From positions 1 through 20,933 of the IMG/VR virus record IMGVR_UViG_3300024277_000014: DNA of 20,933 nucleotides. One strand, 5' to 3'. Position 1 is the first letter of the stretch. The number at the start of each line of letters is the position of its first letter. This DNA is from a virus. Below, in pieces: positions 1 through 7,217 of the stretch. A model generated the notes under the pieces. It did no database searches, was not told where the DNA came from, and worked only from the letters and a program-made list of their open reading frames with translations. Made by a program: the position numbers and the translations under genes.

Positions 1-2010
1 CTGGCGAAATGCGATGTTTGTGCCGTTGACCGTGAGGCCGATCGTGTCCAGCACCTCGACGAACACCTTGTTGACGCTGACGGCCGCACCCTTGACGATG
101 CCGGCGCCACCCGACACCTCTGGCGGCAGCAGCTTGACTCGCAGACCGATGGCCTTGCCGATCTCCACCTTGGTGGCTGGCCGCGCCAGGGTGATCTGGC
201 CGCCAGACACCACCAGGGGCGGCTGTGGAATGTCGTCTGCCCGCACGCGCACCGTTTCGCCTTCGAGGTGATCGAGGCCAGCCCAGACCGTTTGCGCGGT
301 GCCGGCCGTCCCCTTGATGGCGCTGTCGGTGTAGGTGTCAGGGTCGAGCATTTCCAGGTAACGCACCGTCACGCCGTCGATGACGCGGCGCACGACGAGC
401 ATGGTCTTGTCCGCATCCTCGTCTGGAATGGTGGCAGCAGACTCGACCACACCACCAGCGAAAGACTGGCGGGCCCAGCCGACGACATCCTGGTCGCGGT
501 CGTAGGTGCACGAAGCGATGAGGCCATCGGCGCGCAGGGCGAACAGCAGCGTGCCGGGTTCCTCGTGCCAGGTCAGGCCCACCACGCCGGGTTCGGTCAG
601 GTGATCGGCCACCACGCTCATGTCGGGCACAGCCCAGGAATCGGACGCCTCCTGAAACGCTGCAGCCCGCACGCGCTTGCCGGTGCGCTGAACGAACAGC
701 GTCTCGGTGCCCACCTTGGCAGGGCGCACCTGCTGGCAGCCTCGCGTGCTGCGCGGCTTGGCGCGCACGTTGGTGGGGGTGATGGGCTTCTCGACCCCGC
801 CGTCCAGCGTGAACTCGCCAGCGAACGACAGCGCCACCAGCGACTCCATCGAGATCATGTAGGTGATCGGGCTCACGTCGTCGCTGACCAGCTCGAACGC
901 AAACGCATCGGTGTCAAGCGTGCCGAGCTGGAAATTGAAGAACTCGCCCACCGCGCTGCCCCAGATGGTTTGCGGGTAGGAAGCGGTTCCGGCTGCCAGC
1001 AGGCGCTGTGCGTGAAACGTGCCGGTCGCCGGGTAGCCGTCGAAGTCGTTCCAGGCTGGCGGCTTGATAGCCCAGGCGTTGGCAGGCGCCGCCACCGTGG
1101 TGTTGAGGGCCACCATGACCTCGCCAGTCACCGAGGTGTCGGAACCAAAAGCCGTGATCTTGACCAGGCCGGTGTTGATCTCGACATGGCTGCCAACGTC
1201 GGACGCGCGCCAGCCTGCAGCCGACAGGCCCAGGGAGATGGATGAGCCGACCGGCCCGGTTCCGCTTGGCGTGCACGTGGCCTGCGGGCTGCCCGCCAGC
1301 GTCCAGGTGTTGCCAGCGATGGCGGTGCCGTCGAACTCGACCGTGATGTCAGCCGTTGCCGATGTGGCGCTGGCCACCGCCGTGATCGTGGCAACCCCTG
1401 CGCCGGCCCACACCTGGCGGCCGATGTCAGAGGCCAGGAAAACGCCAGAGGCGGCCGTGATGGTGCGCCCGGTGCCGACCGCGGCCGCGCTCAGGGTGAG
1501 CTCCACATTGAAGCGGCTGCCCACCTCGGCAAATGGCGCCGGGGCAAATGGAGCCAGGTCAAGAACCCATCTGGCATCAGCGAACCGGCGCAGGCGACGA
1601 GGCGCAGCGCTGGCGCACCAGATGATGAGCGTGTCGGCGCCTTGGCTGAAGTCCAGGGTGTCAAGCTGGGCCTCGGTGTAGGGCGTGACGACCTCGTAAG
1701 GTGTGGCCGGGGCGGACAACACCACGCCGCCGACCTTGTGCACGCGCATGTAGAGGTGTCCGAACTCCAGCCAGTAGGCATCGGTGCGATTGACCACGAA
1801 GCGAACCACCCGGCATTTGCGGTCTGGGTGCTTGGCCGCGTAGTGGAACAGCGTGCCCCAGCGCTTGGAAAACCCGCCATGGATGTTCGGCCAGGCGTTC
1901 TGCATGATCTCCACGCCCGAGTTGTACCGGGCGACATCCATGCGGGCGCGCATCTTGGGCGTGATCTCGCCCGATGTGAAGTTCGTCTGAACGTGCGAGG
2001 TCTTGGCCAT
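1..2010 (-). CDS. gp12-like podovirus tail nozzle protein, partial (C-terminus beyond window)
   Basis: The reading frame starts at the ATG at 2010 and is open for 670 codons to the window edge, so the C-terminus is missing. I checked every codon and found no stop. The first 60 residues carry the pattern seen at the start of gp12/tail-tubular-B-like proteins: NFTSGEITP, then an Asn-rich segment, then GGFSKRWGT. Residues 126-142 (DTLIIWCASAAPRRLRR) fit the same family. Known role: the hexameric nozzle at the tip of a short tail. T7 gp12 is 794 residues, so most of the protein is here. Residues about 170-315 hold two similar beta-rich units in tandem (see findings). The gene starts one base after the adaptor stop, with GGGGGTGG upstream as ribosome site. 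Family call is from pattern recognition, not a search. Confidence 0.8.
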   Translation of the reverse strand, partial: MAKTSHVQTNFTSGEITPKMRARMDVARYNSGVEIMQNAWPNIHGGFSKRWGTLFHYAAKHPDRKCRVVRFVVNRTDAYWLEFGHLYMRVHKVGGVVLSAPATPYEVVTPYTEAQLDTLDFSQGADTLIIWCASAAPRRLRRFADARWVLDLAPFAPAPFAEVGSRFNVELTLSAAAVGTGRTITAASGVFLASDIGRQVWAGAGVATITAVASATSATADITVEFDGTAIAGNTWTLAGSPQATCTPSGTGPVGSSISLGLSAAGWRASDVGSHVEINTGLVKITAFGSDTSVTGEVMVALNTTVAAPANAWAIKPPAWNDFDGYPATGTFHAQRLLAAGTASYPQTIWGSAVGEFFNFQLGTLDTDAFAFELVSDDVSPITYMISMESLVALSFAGEFTLDGGVEKPITPTNVRAKPRSTRGCQQVRPAKVGTETLFVQRTGKRVRAAAFQEASDSWAVPDMSVVADHLTEPGVVGLTWHEEPGTLLFALRADGLIASCTYDRDQDVVGWARQSFAGGVVESAATIPDEDADKTMLVVRRVIDGVTVRYLEMLDPDTYTDSAIKGTAGTAQTVWAGLDHLEGETVRVRADDIPQPPLVVSGGQITLARPATKVEIGKAIGLRVKLLPPEVSGGAGIVKGAAVSVNKVFVEVLDTIGLTVNGTNIAFRQ

Positions 2011-2011
2011 C

Positions 2012-2587
2012 TCACCACCCCCCGCCCGGGTAGCGCGCACGCATGAACGGGTCGTCGTCGATGCTGTCCGGCGTGCCCTCCTGCCCGTCCAGCGACTTGG
2101 CTTCGCGCAGCTTGCGCTCGGCAGCAGCCATCCAGGCGTCCGTCAGGCTGGCCGACTTGGTGATGGCGTAGCACATGGCCCCGGCCATGCGCAGGGTCAT
2201 CGCCGAGACCATGGTCGAATCCCAGCGGTCCACGGCCAGGTTCGTGATGTAGCGCAGGTCGATCGCGCTGGTGTTGGCCATGATGCTGCGCCCCTCGACC
2301 TTGTGCTCGATGTCGCTGTCGGAGAACTCGACGGACAGGACGCGCACGCAGTCATTGGGCAGCAGGAAGGCCGAGCGCCAGCCGAACGCCGGAGCATCCG
2401 ACAAGGGCGCCAACTGCACCCGCGTGATCGCCGCGTTCCACGGGTGCGCGCGCAGGAAGTCGCGCTTCTGGTCTGGGTAGAGGTTGGAGGCCACCAATGC
2501 GCCCGTGGTGCCCTCGGTGAACGATGCGATGGGCGCGGCGCCCAGCATCACCAGCGCATTGGAACAAATCGAGACATCGGTCGCCAT
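2012..2587 (-). CDS. gp11-like head-tail adaptor (tail tubular protein A family)
   Basis: A 191-residue protein, close to the 196 of T7 gp11. The N-terminus VSICSNALVMLGA followed by a segment ending DQKRDFLRAHPWNAA is characteristic of the gp11/tail-tubular-A family, in which short helices form the ring between portal and nozzle. It also matches in context: the next gene downstream, one base away, is the gp12-like nozzle. GGAGGG lies about 4 bases before the ATG. A strong terminator sits just upstream (2602-2625), so this gene either has its own promoter or depends on read-through from the capsid genes. I see no clear promoter in the short gap. Confidence 0.85.
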   Translation of the reverse strand: MATDVSICSNALVMLGAAPIASFTEGTTGALVASNLYPDQKRDFLRAHPWNAAITRVQLAPLSDAPAFGWRSAFLLPNDCVRVLSVEFSDSDIEHKVEGRSIMANTSAIDLRYITNLAVDRWDSTMVSAMTLRMAGAMCYAITKSASLTDAWMAAAERKLREAKSLDGQEGTPDSIDDDPFMRARYPGGGW

Positions 2588-2601
2588 GTGCCCTCCGAAT
2601 C

Positions 2602-2625
2602 AAAAAAGGGGGGCCGAAGCCCCCC
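2602..2625 (-). terminator. intrinsic terminator after capsid genes, TTCG tetraloop
   Basis: On the minus strand a 7-bp perfect stem, GGGGGGC with GCCCCCC, closes a TTCG loop and is followed directly by six T. It lies between the decoration-like gene and the gp11-like adaptor gene. This is the clearest intrinsic terminator in the minus-strand operon. Its place corresponds to that of T-phi after gene 10 in T7. Confidence 0.93.
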
Positions 2626-2658
2626 AAGTCGCTCTAGATGAGAGACAGCCCCACGAAA

Positions 2659-3165
2659 TCAGTTCGACTGCGCGTAGGTCACGCGCACGGTCAGCGTGCC
2701 GGAGGCGGTGGCCGCAGCGGTCAGCGTGGCGACGATGTCGTAGTCGATGCCGGGGTCAGCGCTCAGACCCAGGATCTGCCACAGCGGCTGCTCCATCTCG
2801 CTGATGTCGAGGACGCCCGACTCGTGCAGGATGTTGTTTCCGACCACGTTGGCGGTGGCCAGCGACACAGCCGAGCCGAAGGCGTCAGCGTCGACCACCG
2901 CGCCACCGTTCTGGGTGGTTTGGTAGACGCCGAAGTCGGCGGCGGCGCTGGTGATGGCATCGCAGTAGACGTCCAGCTCGCGCATCGAGGCATGGCTCGG
3001 CACGGTGGCCAAGATGAACTTCGATGCGATCGAGTCGCCGTTCGTGACTTCGACGGTGGCCACTTGGTCGTACAGACGGCGCGGGCCTTGGGTCATGCCG
3101 CCACGGACGGGCGGGGCGGAATCGCGGCCAGTGATCTGGGCCGACTTGACGGTGACGACAGCCAT
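2659..3165 (-). CDS. probable head decoration or minor capsid protein
   Basis: A 168-residue protein of unknown fold, encoded 31 bases after the major capsid gene and just before the terminator. It starts at ATG 3165 with AAAGGA about 4 bases upstream. It has no signal peptide or membrane segment. The sequence is rich in Ala, Thr, Val and Asp, with many short hydrophobic stretches separated by polar turns, as in beta-sandwich structural proteins. Co-transcription and tight spacing with the capsid gene, ahead of a shared terminator, argue for a protein needed in large amounts. Decoration or head-stabilising protein is therefore the best guess, but this is inferred from context alone; I recognise no motif. 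Confidence 0.6.
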   Translation of the reverse strand: MAVVTVKSAQITGRDSAPPVRGGMTQGPRRLYDQVATVEVTNGDSIASKFILATVPSHASMRELDVYCDAITSAAADFGVYQTTQNGGAVVDADAFGSAVSLATANVVGNNILHESGVLDISEMEQPLWQILGLSADPGIDYDIVATLTAAATASGTLTVRVTYAQSN

Positions 3166-3196
3166 GATGGTGTCCTTTCAGTGTTCAGGTGGTTGA

Positions 3197-4090
3197 TCAG
3201 GCACGCAGGAAGTCGATGGCAACCACCTTCTTCTCGTCGTTGCGGCCGGCGCCCAAGGACAGCCATGCGTAGGCCTCGGTCGGGTGACCTTCCTTGTTCT
3301 TGTTTTCCGACACGTCGGTCTTGAAGTTGATGCCCATGCCCATCTCGACGCCGGACTTGGCCCAGGCCACGGTGCGCGCTTCGAGTGCGCCGCCTGCGCC
3401 GTTGTCCAGCGCCTGGTAAGGCACCCAGGTGAAGCCCAGCCAGTTGCGAGCGATCTCGCCGGCCTGCAGCATCTGCGTGGCCATGAAGTCAGCGCTGGTC
3501 AGGGTGGTGTCGGCCAGGATCTGGCGAACCATGTCATCGTTGTAGGCGATGAACAGCTGCTCACCGTTGTTGTTGTCGCACTCGTTCTTGCGGAACAGCG
3601 AGCGAGCGAAGATGGCTTTGGCCTTGGTGAATGCGGTGCCGCCTGCCACGATGATCTGCGACGAGGGCAGAGCCACGGTGCTGAAACCGGTCTCGCTGGT
3701 CTTGGTCACCACAGCGTCCAGCAGGCCGCGGTAGATGATCTTGTCCTTGAGGCGGTTCGCAGCGTCAGCCAGCAGGCCAGGGTACTTGAACGACGGATCG
3801 GCGGCCAGCTTGGGCACGTCGAAGCCATCGACCACGGCCAGGGCGCTGTAGTCGCCCATGTAGACCACGCGGGTGCCGTTGGCAACGGTCTGCGGGGTCT
3901 TGTCCTGGTAGCGGCCGGTGACCTGCTTCATCTCGACGGTGCCCAGACCGTTGATCGTGAAGGAGGTGCCTTCGATCATGCCGCGGTCGATGACGGCGGG
4001 CGTGAAACGGGATTCGCGCTGCGCCACGGCATCGCGGAAGCCGTCATGGAACTGCTGCTTGAAAGCAACCGAAGGATTGGCGAGAGACAT
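3197..4090 (-). CDS. major capsid protein
   Basis: A 297-residue protein that starts MSLANPSVAFKQQFHDGF and has the composition of HK97-fold podovirus capsid proteins (the group often labelled Phage_capsid_2). Supporting segments are the early VAQRESRF and VIDRGMIEG stretch, a central region of charged helix and DDMVRQILADT, and the late EAYAWLSLGAGR. The protein is somewhat shorter than T7 gp10A (345). It is preceded by the scaffold gene, as in T7. The ATG at 4090 has AGGAG at a good distance. The upstream 234 bases hold several inverted repeats and a terminator for the scaffold gene. Expected to be the main virion protein; the identification is strong because of both sequence style and gene order. 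Confidence 0.88.
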   Translation of the reverse strand: MSLANPSVAFKQQFHDGFRDAVAQRESRFTPAVIDRGMIEGTSFTINGLGTVEMKQVTGRYQDKTPQTVANGTRVVYMGDYSALAVVDGFDVPKLAADPSFKYPGLLADAANRLKDKIIYRGLLDAVVTKTSETGFSTVALPSSQIIVAGGTAFTKAKAIFARSLFRKNECDNNNGEQLFIAYNDDMVRQILADTTLTSADFMATQMLQAGEIARNWLGFTWVPYQALDNGAGGALEARTVAWAKSGVEMGMGINFKTDVSENKNKEGHPTEAYAWLSLGAGRNDEKKVVAIDFLRA

Positions 4091-4280
4091 GGTTTGCTCC
4101 TGAAAAGGTTTGCGCCGATTCAGGGTGTCCAGTCACTTGACCGGGCCTGCTTTCGTGGCCACGACCCGGCTAAAGGTCAAGCGGCTACGGGCAAGACAGG
4201 AGGGTTTCCGGCTGCCACACCGGGCCTCTGATGTGAGCACTGTGCCCCTGCTGCTGGTCAGGATTCCCGACCAGAAACGA
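4091..4280 (-). other. structured non-coding leader upstream of the capsid gene
   Basis: No convincing gene lies here on either strand. The stretch holds two inverted repeats: CTGGTC/GACCAG arms at 4254-4259 and 4269-4274, and a larger nested one in about 4137-4180, where TTGACC and GGTCAA ends enclose CCGGG/CCCGG arms and the palindrome CGTGGCCACG. Lying between a terminator and the capsid ribosome site, it is the natural place for a capsid promoter or a leader RNA structure. I could not find a convincing -35/-10 pair. Confidence 0.45.
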
Positions 4281-4281
4281 C

Positions 4282-4302
4282 AAAGCCCGCACGGTGGCGG
4301 GC
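4282..4302 (-). terminator. probable terminator after scaffold gene
   Basis: On the minus strand, GCCCGC and GCGGGC form a 6-bp stem around a 6-base loop (4285-4302), followed by a short broken T run (TTT, then TCGTTT). It lies just after the scaffold stop codon and before the capsid leader. The weak T tract suggests partial termination. Confidence 0.55.
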
Positions 4303-4324
4303 CTTGCTTGCGGAGGGCGTGGCG

Positions 4325-5218
4325 TCAGCTCTGGTACTTTCGTTCGTAGTGGTCTTTGAGTTGCTTGACGATCTGCGCACGGCGCGGGTCGCCTTCCTTG
4401 AGGGCATCGCGCTGGCTCACCAGGTCGGCGCGCTTGGCTTCCCAGTCGAGCGCATCGGATGGGGTCTGCTGCGTGCCTGCCGGGGTGTCTTCCTGCATCT
4501 CGGGGGCCAGGGCTGCAGCCACGCGCAAGAACATGGCGTTGTTGCCCAGCGCGGCATTGAACTCGTCGTAATCGACGCCGATCTTGGCGGCCAGCTTGAC
4601 GCCGGCCTGGTAGGACAACCCCACGTTCTTGTCGAACTCGCCGGGCTCCTTCCACACCTCGCCCAGGGCCTTGGCGGTGGCGTCTGCCTCCTGCTCGAAG
4701 CGCTGCTCGGGCGTCAGTTGAGCGCCCTGCACCTGCGACATCACGCGCCCGTACTCGCCCAGCACCAGGTCGAGCTGCTGCTGCGTGAACCCGGATTTGT
4801 GCGCGTTGCCCAGGAAGGACTGCAAGGCCTGGTCTTCGGCAGGGTTCCAGTCCTTGAGCAGTTCGGCGTACTGCTCAGGGGCGGCCACCTTGTAGCCGCT
4901 GATGTCCTTGGGTGGCACATCGCCAGCGCCGAAACGCTTTTCCAGGTGGCTGCGGCCCTCGTCGATCTTGCGCGCGGTGGCTTGCCAGTCCACCTCATCA
5001 CCGTTCTTGACCAGGTACTTGTCGGGCGCGCTCCAGGCTGCAGGCTCGGCAGCCGTGGCGCCCTTGGCCATCACGGTGCCAGCGGGCGCCGGGGGCGCGA
5101 CGGGAGCGGATGCAGGTGCAGGTGCTGCAGGCGCGCCGGCATCGGCAGCGCCACCAGATGCTGCGCCTGCTTCGGCTGCGGCGGCTTCAGACATCAATCG
5201 GGGGGTCTTCTTGAACAT
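4325..5218 (-). CDS. capsid assembly scaffold protein
   Basis: A 297-residue protein, close to T7 gp9 (307). Residues about 10-60 are an Ala/Pro-rich disordered stretch. Residues 61-115 carry the segment typical of this family, SAPDKYLVKNGDEVDWQ followed by SHLEKRFGAGDVPP. The C-terminus is a basic helix ending RAQIVKQLKDHYERKY, where scaffolds usually touch the capsid. Known role: it directs procapsid assembly and then leaves. I chose the ATG at 5218 (MFKKTP) because GGAG lies 9 bases upstream; the ATG at 5194 has only a C-rich stretch before it. The chosen start overlaps the upstream gene by 32 bases, which suggests translational coupling. Confidence 0.85.
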   Translation of the reverse strand: MFKKTPRLMSEAAAAEAGAASGGAADAGAPAAPAPASAPVAPPAPAGTVMAKGATAAEPAAWSAPDKYLVKNGDEVDWQATARKIDEGRSHLEKRFGAGDVPPKDISGYKVAAPEQYAELLKDWNPAEDQALQSFLGNAHKSGFTQQQLDLVLGEYGRVMSQVQGAQLTPEQRFEQEADATAKALGEVWKEPGEFDKNVGLSYQAGVKLAAKIGVDYDEFNAALGNNAMFLRVAAALAPEMQEDTPAGTQQTPSDALDWEAKRADLVSQRDALKEGDPRRAQIVKQLKDHYERKYQS

Positions 5219-5435
5219 CGTCTTGTACTCCGTTCGCTCGGTTGATCTGGCCGAGGATGTAGTCGAGCACCTTTCGCATGCCGCCGCGCTCGTAGGTCTT
5301 GAGCACTGCGTCGATGCCCCCGGCGCTCACCTGGGGCTGAGAGAACCGCTTGACGAGGTCTTCGAGGATCAGCACGCCGTCGGCGTTGTCCTCGAAGATG
5401 CGGCGGTAGGTTTGTGGTGTGGGCATTTGATCCAC
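5187..5435 (-). CDS. Bbp19-like small phage protein
   Basis: An 82-residue protein with the recognisable pattern YRRIFEDNADGVLILEDL, then a GGIDAVLKTYERGG motif and the end ILGQINRANG. This matches the Bbp19-like family found next to scaffold and portal genes in BPP-1-type podophages. Function is not established. The position between portal and scaffold suggests a role in head assembly. The frame can start at GTG 5435 or at ATG 5426 (MPTPQTYR); neither has a good ribosome site, so the first three residues are uncertain. It overlaps the scaffold gene by 32 bases. Confidence 0.75.
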   Translation of the reverse strand: MDQMPTPQTYRRIFEDNADGVLILEDLVKRFSQPQVSAGGIDAVLKTYERGGMRKVLDYILGQINRANGVQDDVQEDPPIDV

Positions 5436-5461
5436 TCATCCGCGCCGAGGCGGGCTGGGGG

Positions 5462-7207
5462 TTACGGCGTGACTTCGACCGTGAACGACAGCGCGCCAGC
5501 GGATGGGGCCGTCGAGTAGGTCATGTAGACCTGATTGATGTCCCAGGAAACGGCAAACGGTTGGCTCACAGTCAGTGCATTCCTGGCAACGACGTTGCAG
5601 TTTGTCGGCACGACGCCCAGGCCGTGCGGAACCGCAAACGTGGTCTTTGTGCCATCAGCGGTCGGCGCGTATGGGACCAAGTAGTCCGGCTTACCTTGAA
5701 GCCCCTTTGCGCGCCCGCCAGCGAGCAGACGCAGGACCATTGCTTGCTGTTCGGCGGACACGAGCGCGTGCGCCGCTTGGTTCGGGTGGTAGCCGTCACC
5801 CGTGCCGGTGTAGCCAAGCAGGTACTGAATCCCGTTGGAGTAAGCGCCGCCCGCAACCAGGGTTGCAACGTCAAGGTAAGGCACGCCGCTGGCGCGAATC
5901 CAGCCGTTCAGCTTCAGGCGATTTGCCTCCATGGCAAGCGCCGTTGCCTGGTTCGCCCCACCCAGCAGGTAGATATCCTGGATGTAGGACGTGGGTGGCT
6001 GGGTTGTCGGCACAACGATGGTGCCAACGCGCTGCCCCAGCTCGATCAAGCCGAGCACGCGCTGCCAGTCGTTTTTGATACCTGTATCGGTGTACGGCGA
6101 TGCCTCAGTCAGGGCACTGACGTTCTGGCTGTGCACCTCCACGAAAACAATGTCCGGCAAGTTCCGGCTGCGCAGCAACTGATCCCGAAGCATGCCGTGG
6201 AAGTACGGCGGCACGGCGCCGCCCTGGGCCAAGCTCAGGTAGCCCCACGCGGCGCCGAGCGCGCGGCTGCTGTTCAGCTCCTGGACTGTTTGGTGCGTTG
6301 CATTGAGCACGCTGTTTGGCGTGTTGACGCCCTGCTGGGTCGAGTCGCCGCAGTTGGCAATGACGAACGACTTTTGCGCAGCTCGGATGCGAAGCGAGAA
6401 AACGAAAAACTCGCTAGAGCTGTCCGTCGCGGTGTCCCAGTTGATGAGGTTCAGTGCGTCGTAAGTGCTGTATCGGTAGCCGCGACGACGGTAAGGCACA
6501 TCCAACGTGTGCATGTCGGCGCCCCCCGTCTGAACGATGCCGCGACTGTGTTGCGAGTGAGCGCCTGCGCCACCGCCTGTGCGGCCCTGGATGTAAATGA
6601 CGGAACCGGGGCGCCCGTCGCGCCGAGGCTGCAATTCCAGAAGCACAGGCGGGGAGTACGCATAGCCGAGCTGGCCAGTGGTCGAGTGAGACGCGGGCGC
6701 CGCCGGAACAAACAGGACCATGGGGCTCGGGCCTTGCCCATCCACACTGGTGAACGACCCGCTGCTCGGCACATCCACAAACGCCGCTGCTGTGGTCCCG
6801 TCGAGCGTTTTCGGGTTTGCGTCGGAGAAGGCCGATCCCGAGGCGAATCGCAGCGAACCCAAGCTGTATCGGCCGTTACCGTTGCCCGCCCCAGCACCAG
6901 CGCCGGTATCCGTGCTCAAGTCGTTCAGCAGTTCGACGCTGACCTCCACGACTGTGCCAGGGTCAAACGGAACTTCAATGACCTCTTGGAATGCGTTTGC
7001 AAACCCAACCTCGGCGACGTTCGCCCCGTAGGGTCGATACGCCCAAACAGAACCACCACCACCACCACCGCCCACCGGCTGGCCGTCTGGGGTGATGAGT
7101 GAGCCGGTCGGGAGGCCATTCGTGTCCAGATTGACCAGCACCTGCGTGGTCGTCGGGCCATCGACATCCCAGCCCGAGCCGGTTTGCACTGCGGTGATGT
7201 TGCTCAT
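5462..7207 (-). CDS. tail-fibre-like protein with SGNH/GDSL esterase domain
   Basis: A 581-residue protein. Residues 1-45 are a short N-terminal part, then a run of seven Gly (46-52), a beta-rich region (53-275), a catalytic-looking domain (about 280-495) and a separate C-terminal beta-rich domain (about 505-581). The catalytic part has the SGNH blocks: FVIANCGDSTQQG with Ser289, Gly329/330, HSQN with Asn362, and DGYHPN with Asp471 and His474. Block III is not the usual GxND, so activity needs testing. Known family role: removal of acetyl groups from sugars. A phage could use this on capsule or O-antigen at adsorption. AAGGAG precedes the ATG at 7207, 10 bases after the portal stop. Codon use has more A/T at third positions than its neighbours, which suggests separate acquisition. 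Confidence 0.78.
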   Translation of the reverse strand: MSNITAVQTGSGWDVDGPTTTQVLVNLDTNGLPTGSLITPDGQPVGGGGGGGSVWAYRPYGANVAEVGFANAFQEVIEVPFDPGTVVEVSVELLNDLSTDTGAGAGAGNGNGRYSLGSLRFASGSAFSDANPKTLDGTTAAAFVDVPSSGSFTSVDGQGPSPMVLFVPAAPASHSTTGQLGYAYSPPVLLELQPRRDGRPGSVIYIQGRTGGGAGAHSQHSRGIVQTGGADMHTLDVPYRRRGYRYSTYDALNLINWDTATDSSSEFFVFSLRIRAAQKSFVIANCGDSTQQGVNTPNSVLNATHQTVQELNSSRALGAAWGYLSLAQGGAVPPYFHGMLRDQLLRSRNLPDIVFVEVHSQNVSALTEASPYTDTGIKNDWQRVLGLIELGQRVGTIVVPTTQPPTSYIQDIYLLGGANQATALAMEANRLKLNGWIRASGVPYLDVATLVAGGAYSNGIQYLLGYTGTGDGYHPNQAAHALVSAEQQAMVLRLLAGGRAKGLQGKPDYLVPYAPTADGTKTTFAVPHGLGVVPTNCNVVARNALTVSQPFAVSWDINQVYMTYSTAPSAGALSFTVEVTP

Positions 7208-7217
7208 GTCGCGCTCC

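Noticed and set aside
268-1245. A 325-codon plus-strand frame
   Set aside because: It is antisense to the nozzle gene, which has a recognisable protein sequence over the whole stretch. The plus-strand product is rich in His, Arg, Gly and Val in the manner of shadows in G+C-rich DNA.
3284-4231. A 315-codon plus-strand frame
   Set aside because: Antisense to the major capsid gene and of shadow composition, with no ribosome site or family pattern.
7053-7070. A run of CCA repeats, possible phase-variable tract
   Set aside because: The unit is 3 bases and codes for the Gly linker of the esterase protein, so length change would not shift the frame. A flexible linker explains it.
5414-7102. A 562-codon plus-strand frame
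   Set aside because: Antisense to the SGNH esterase gene, whose catalytic blocks and ribosome site are clear on the minus strand.
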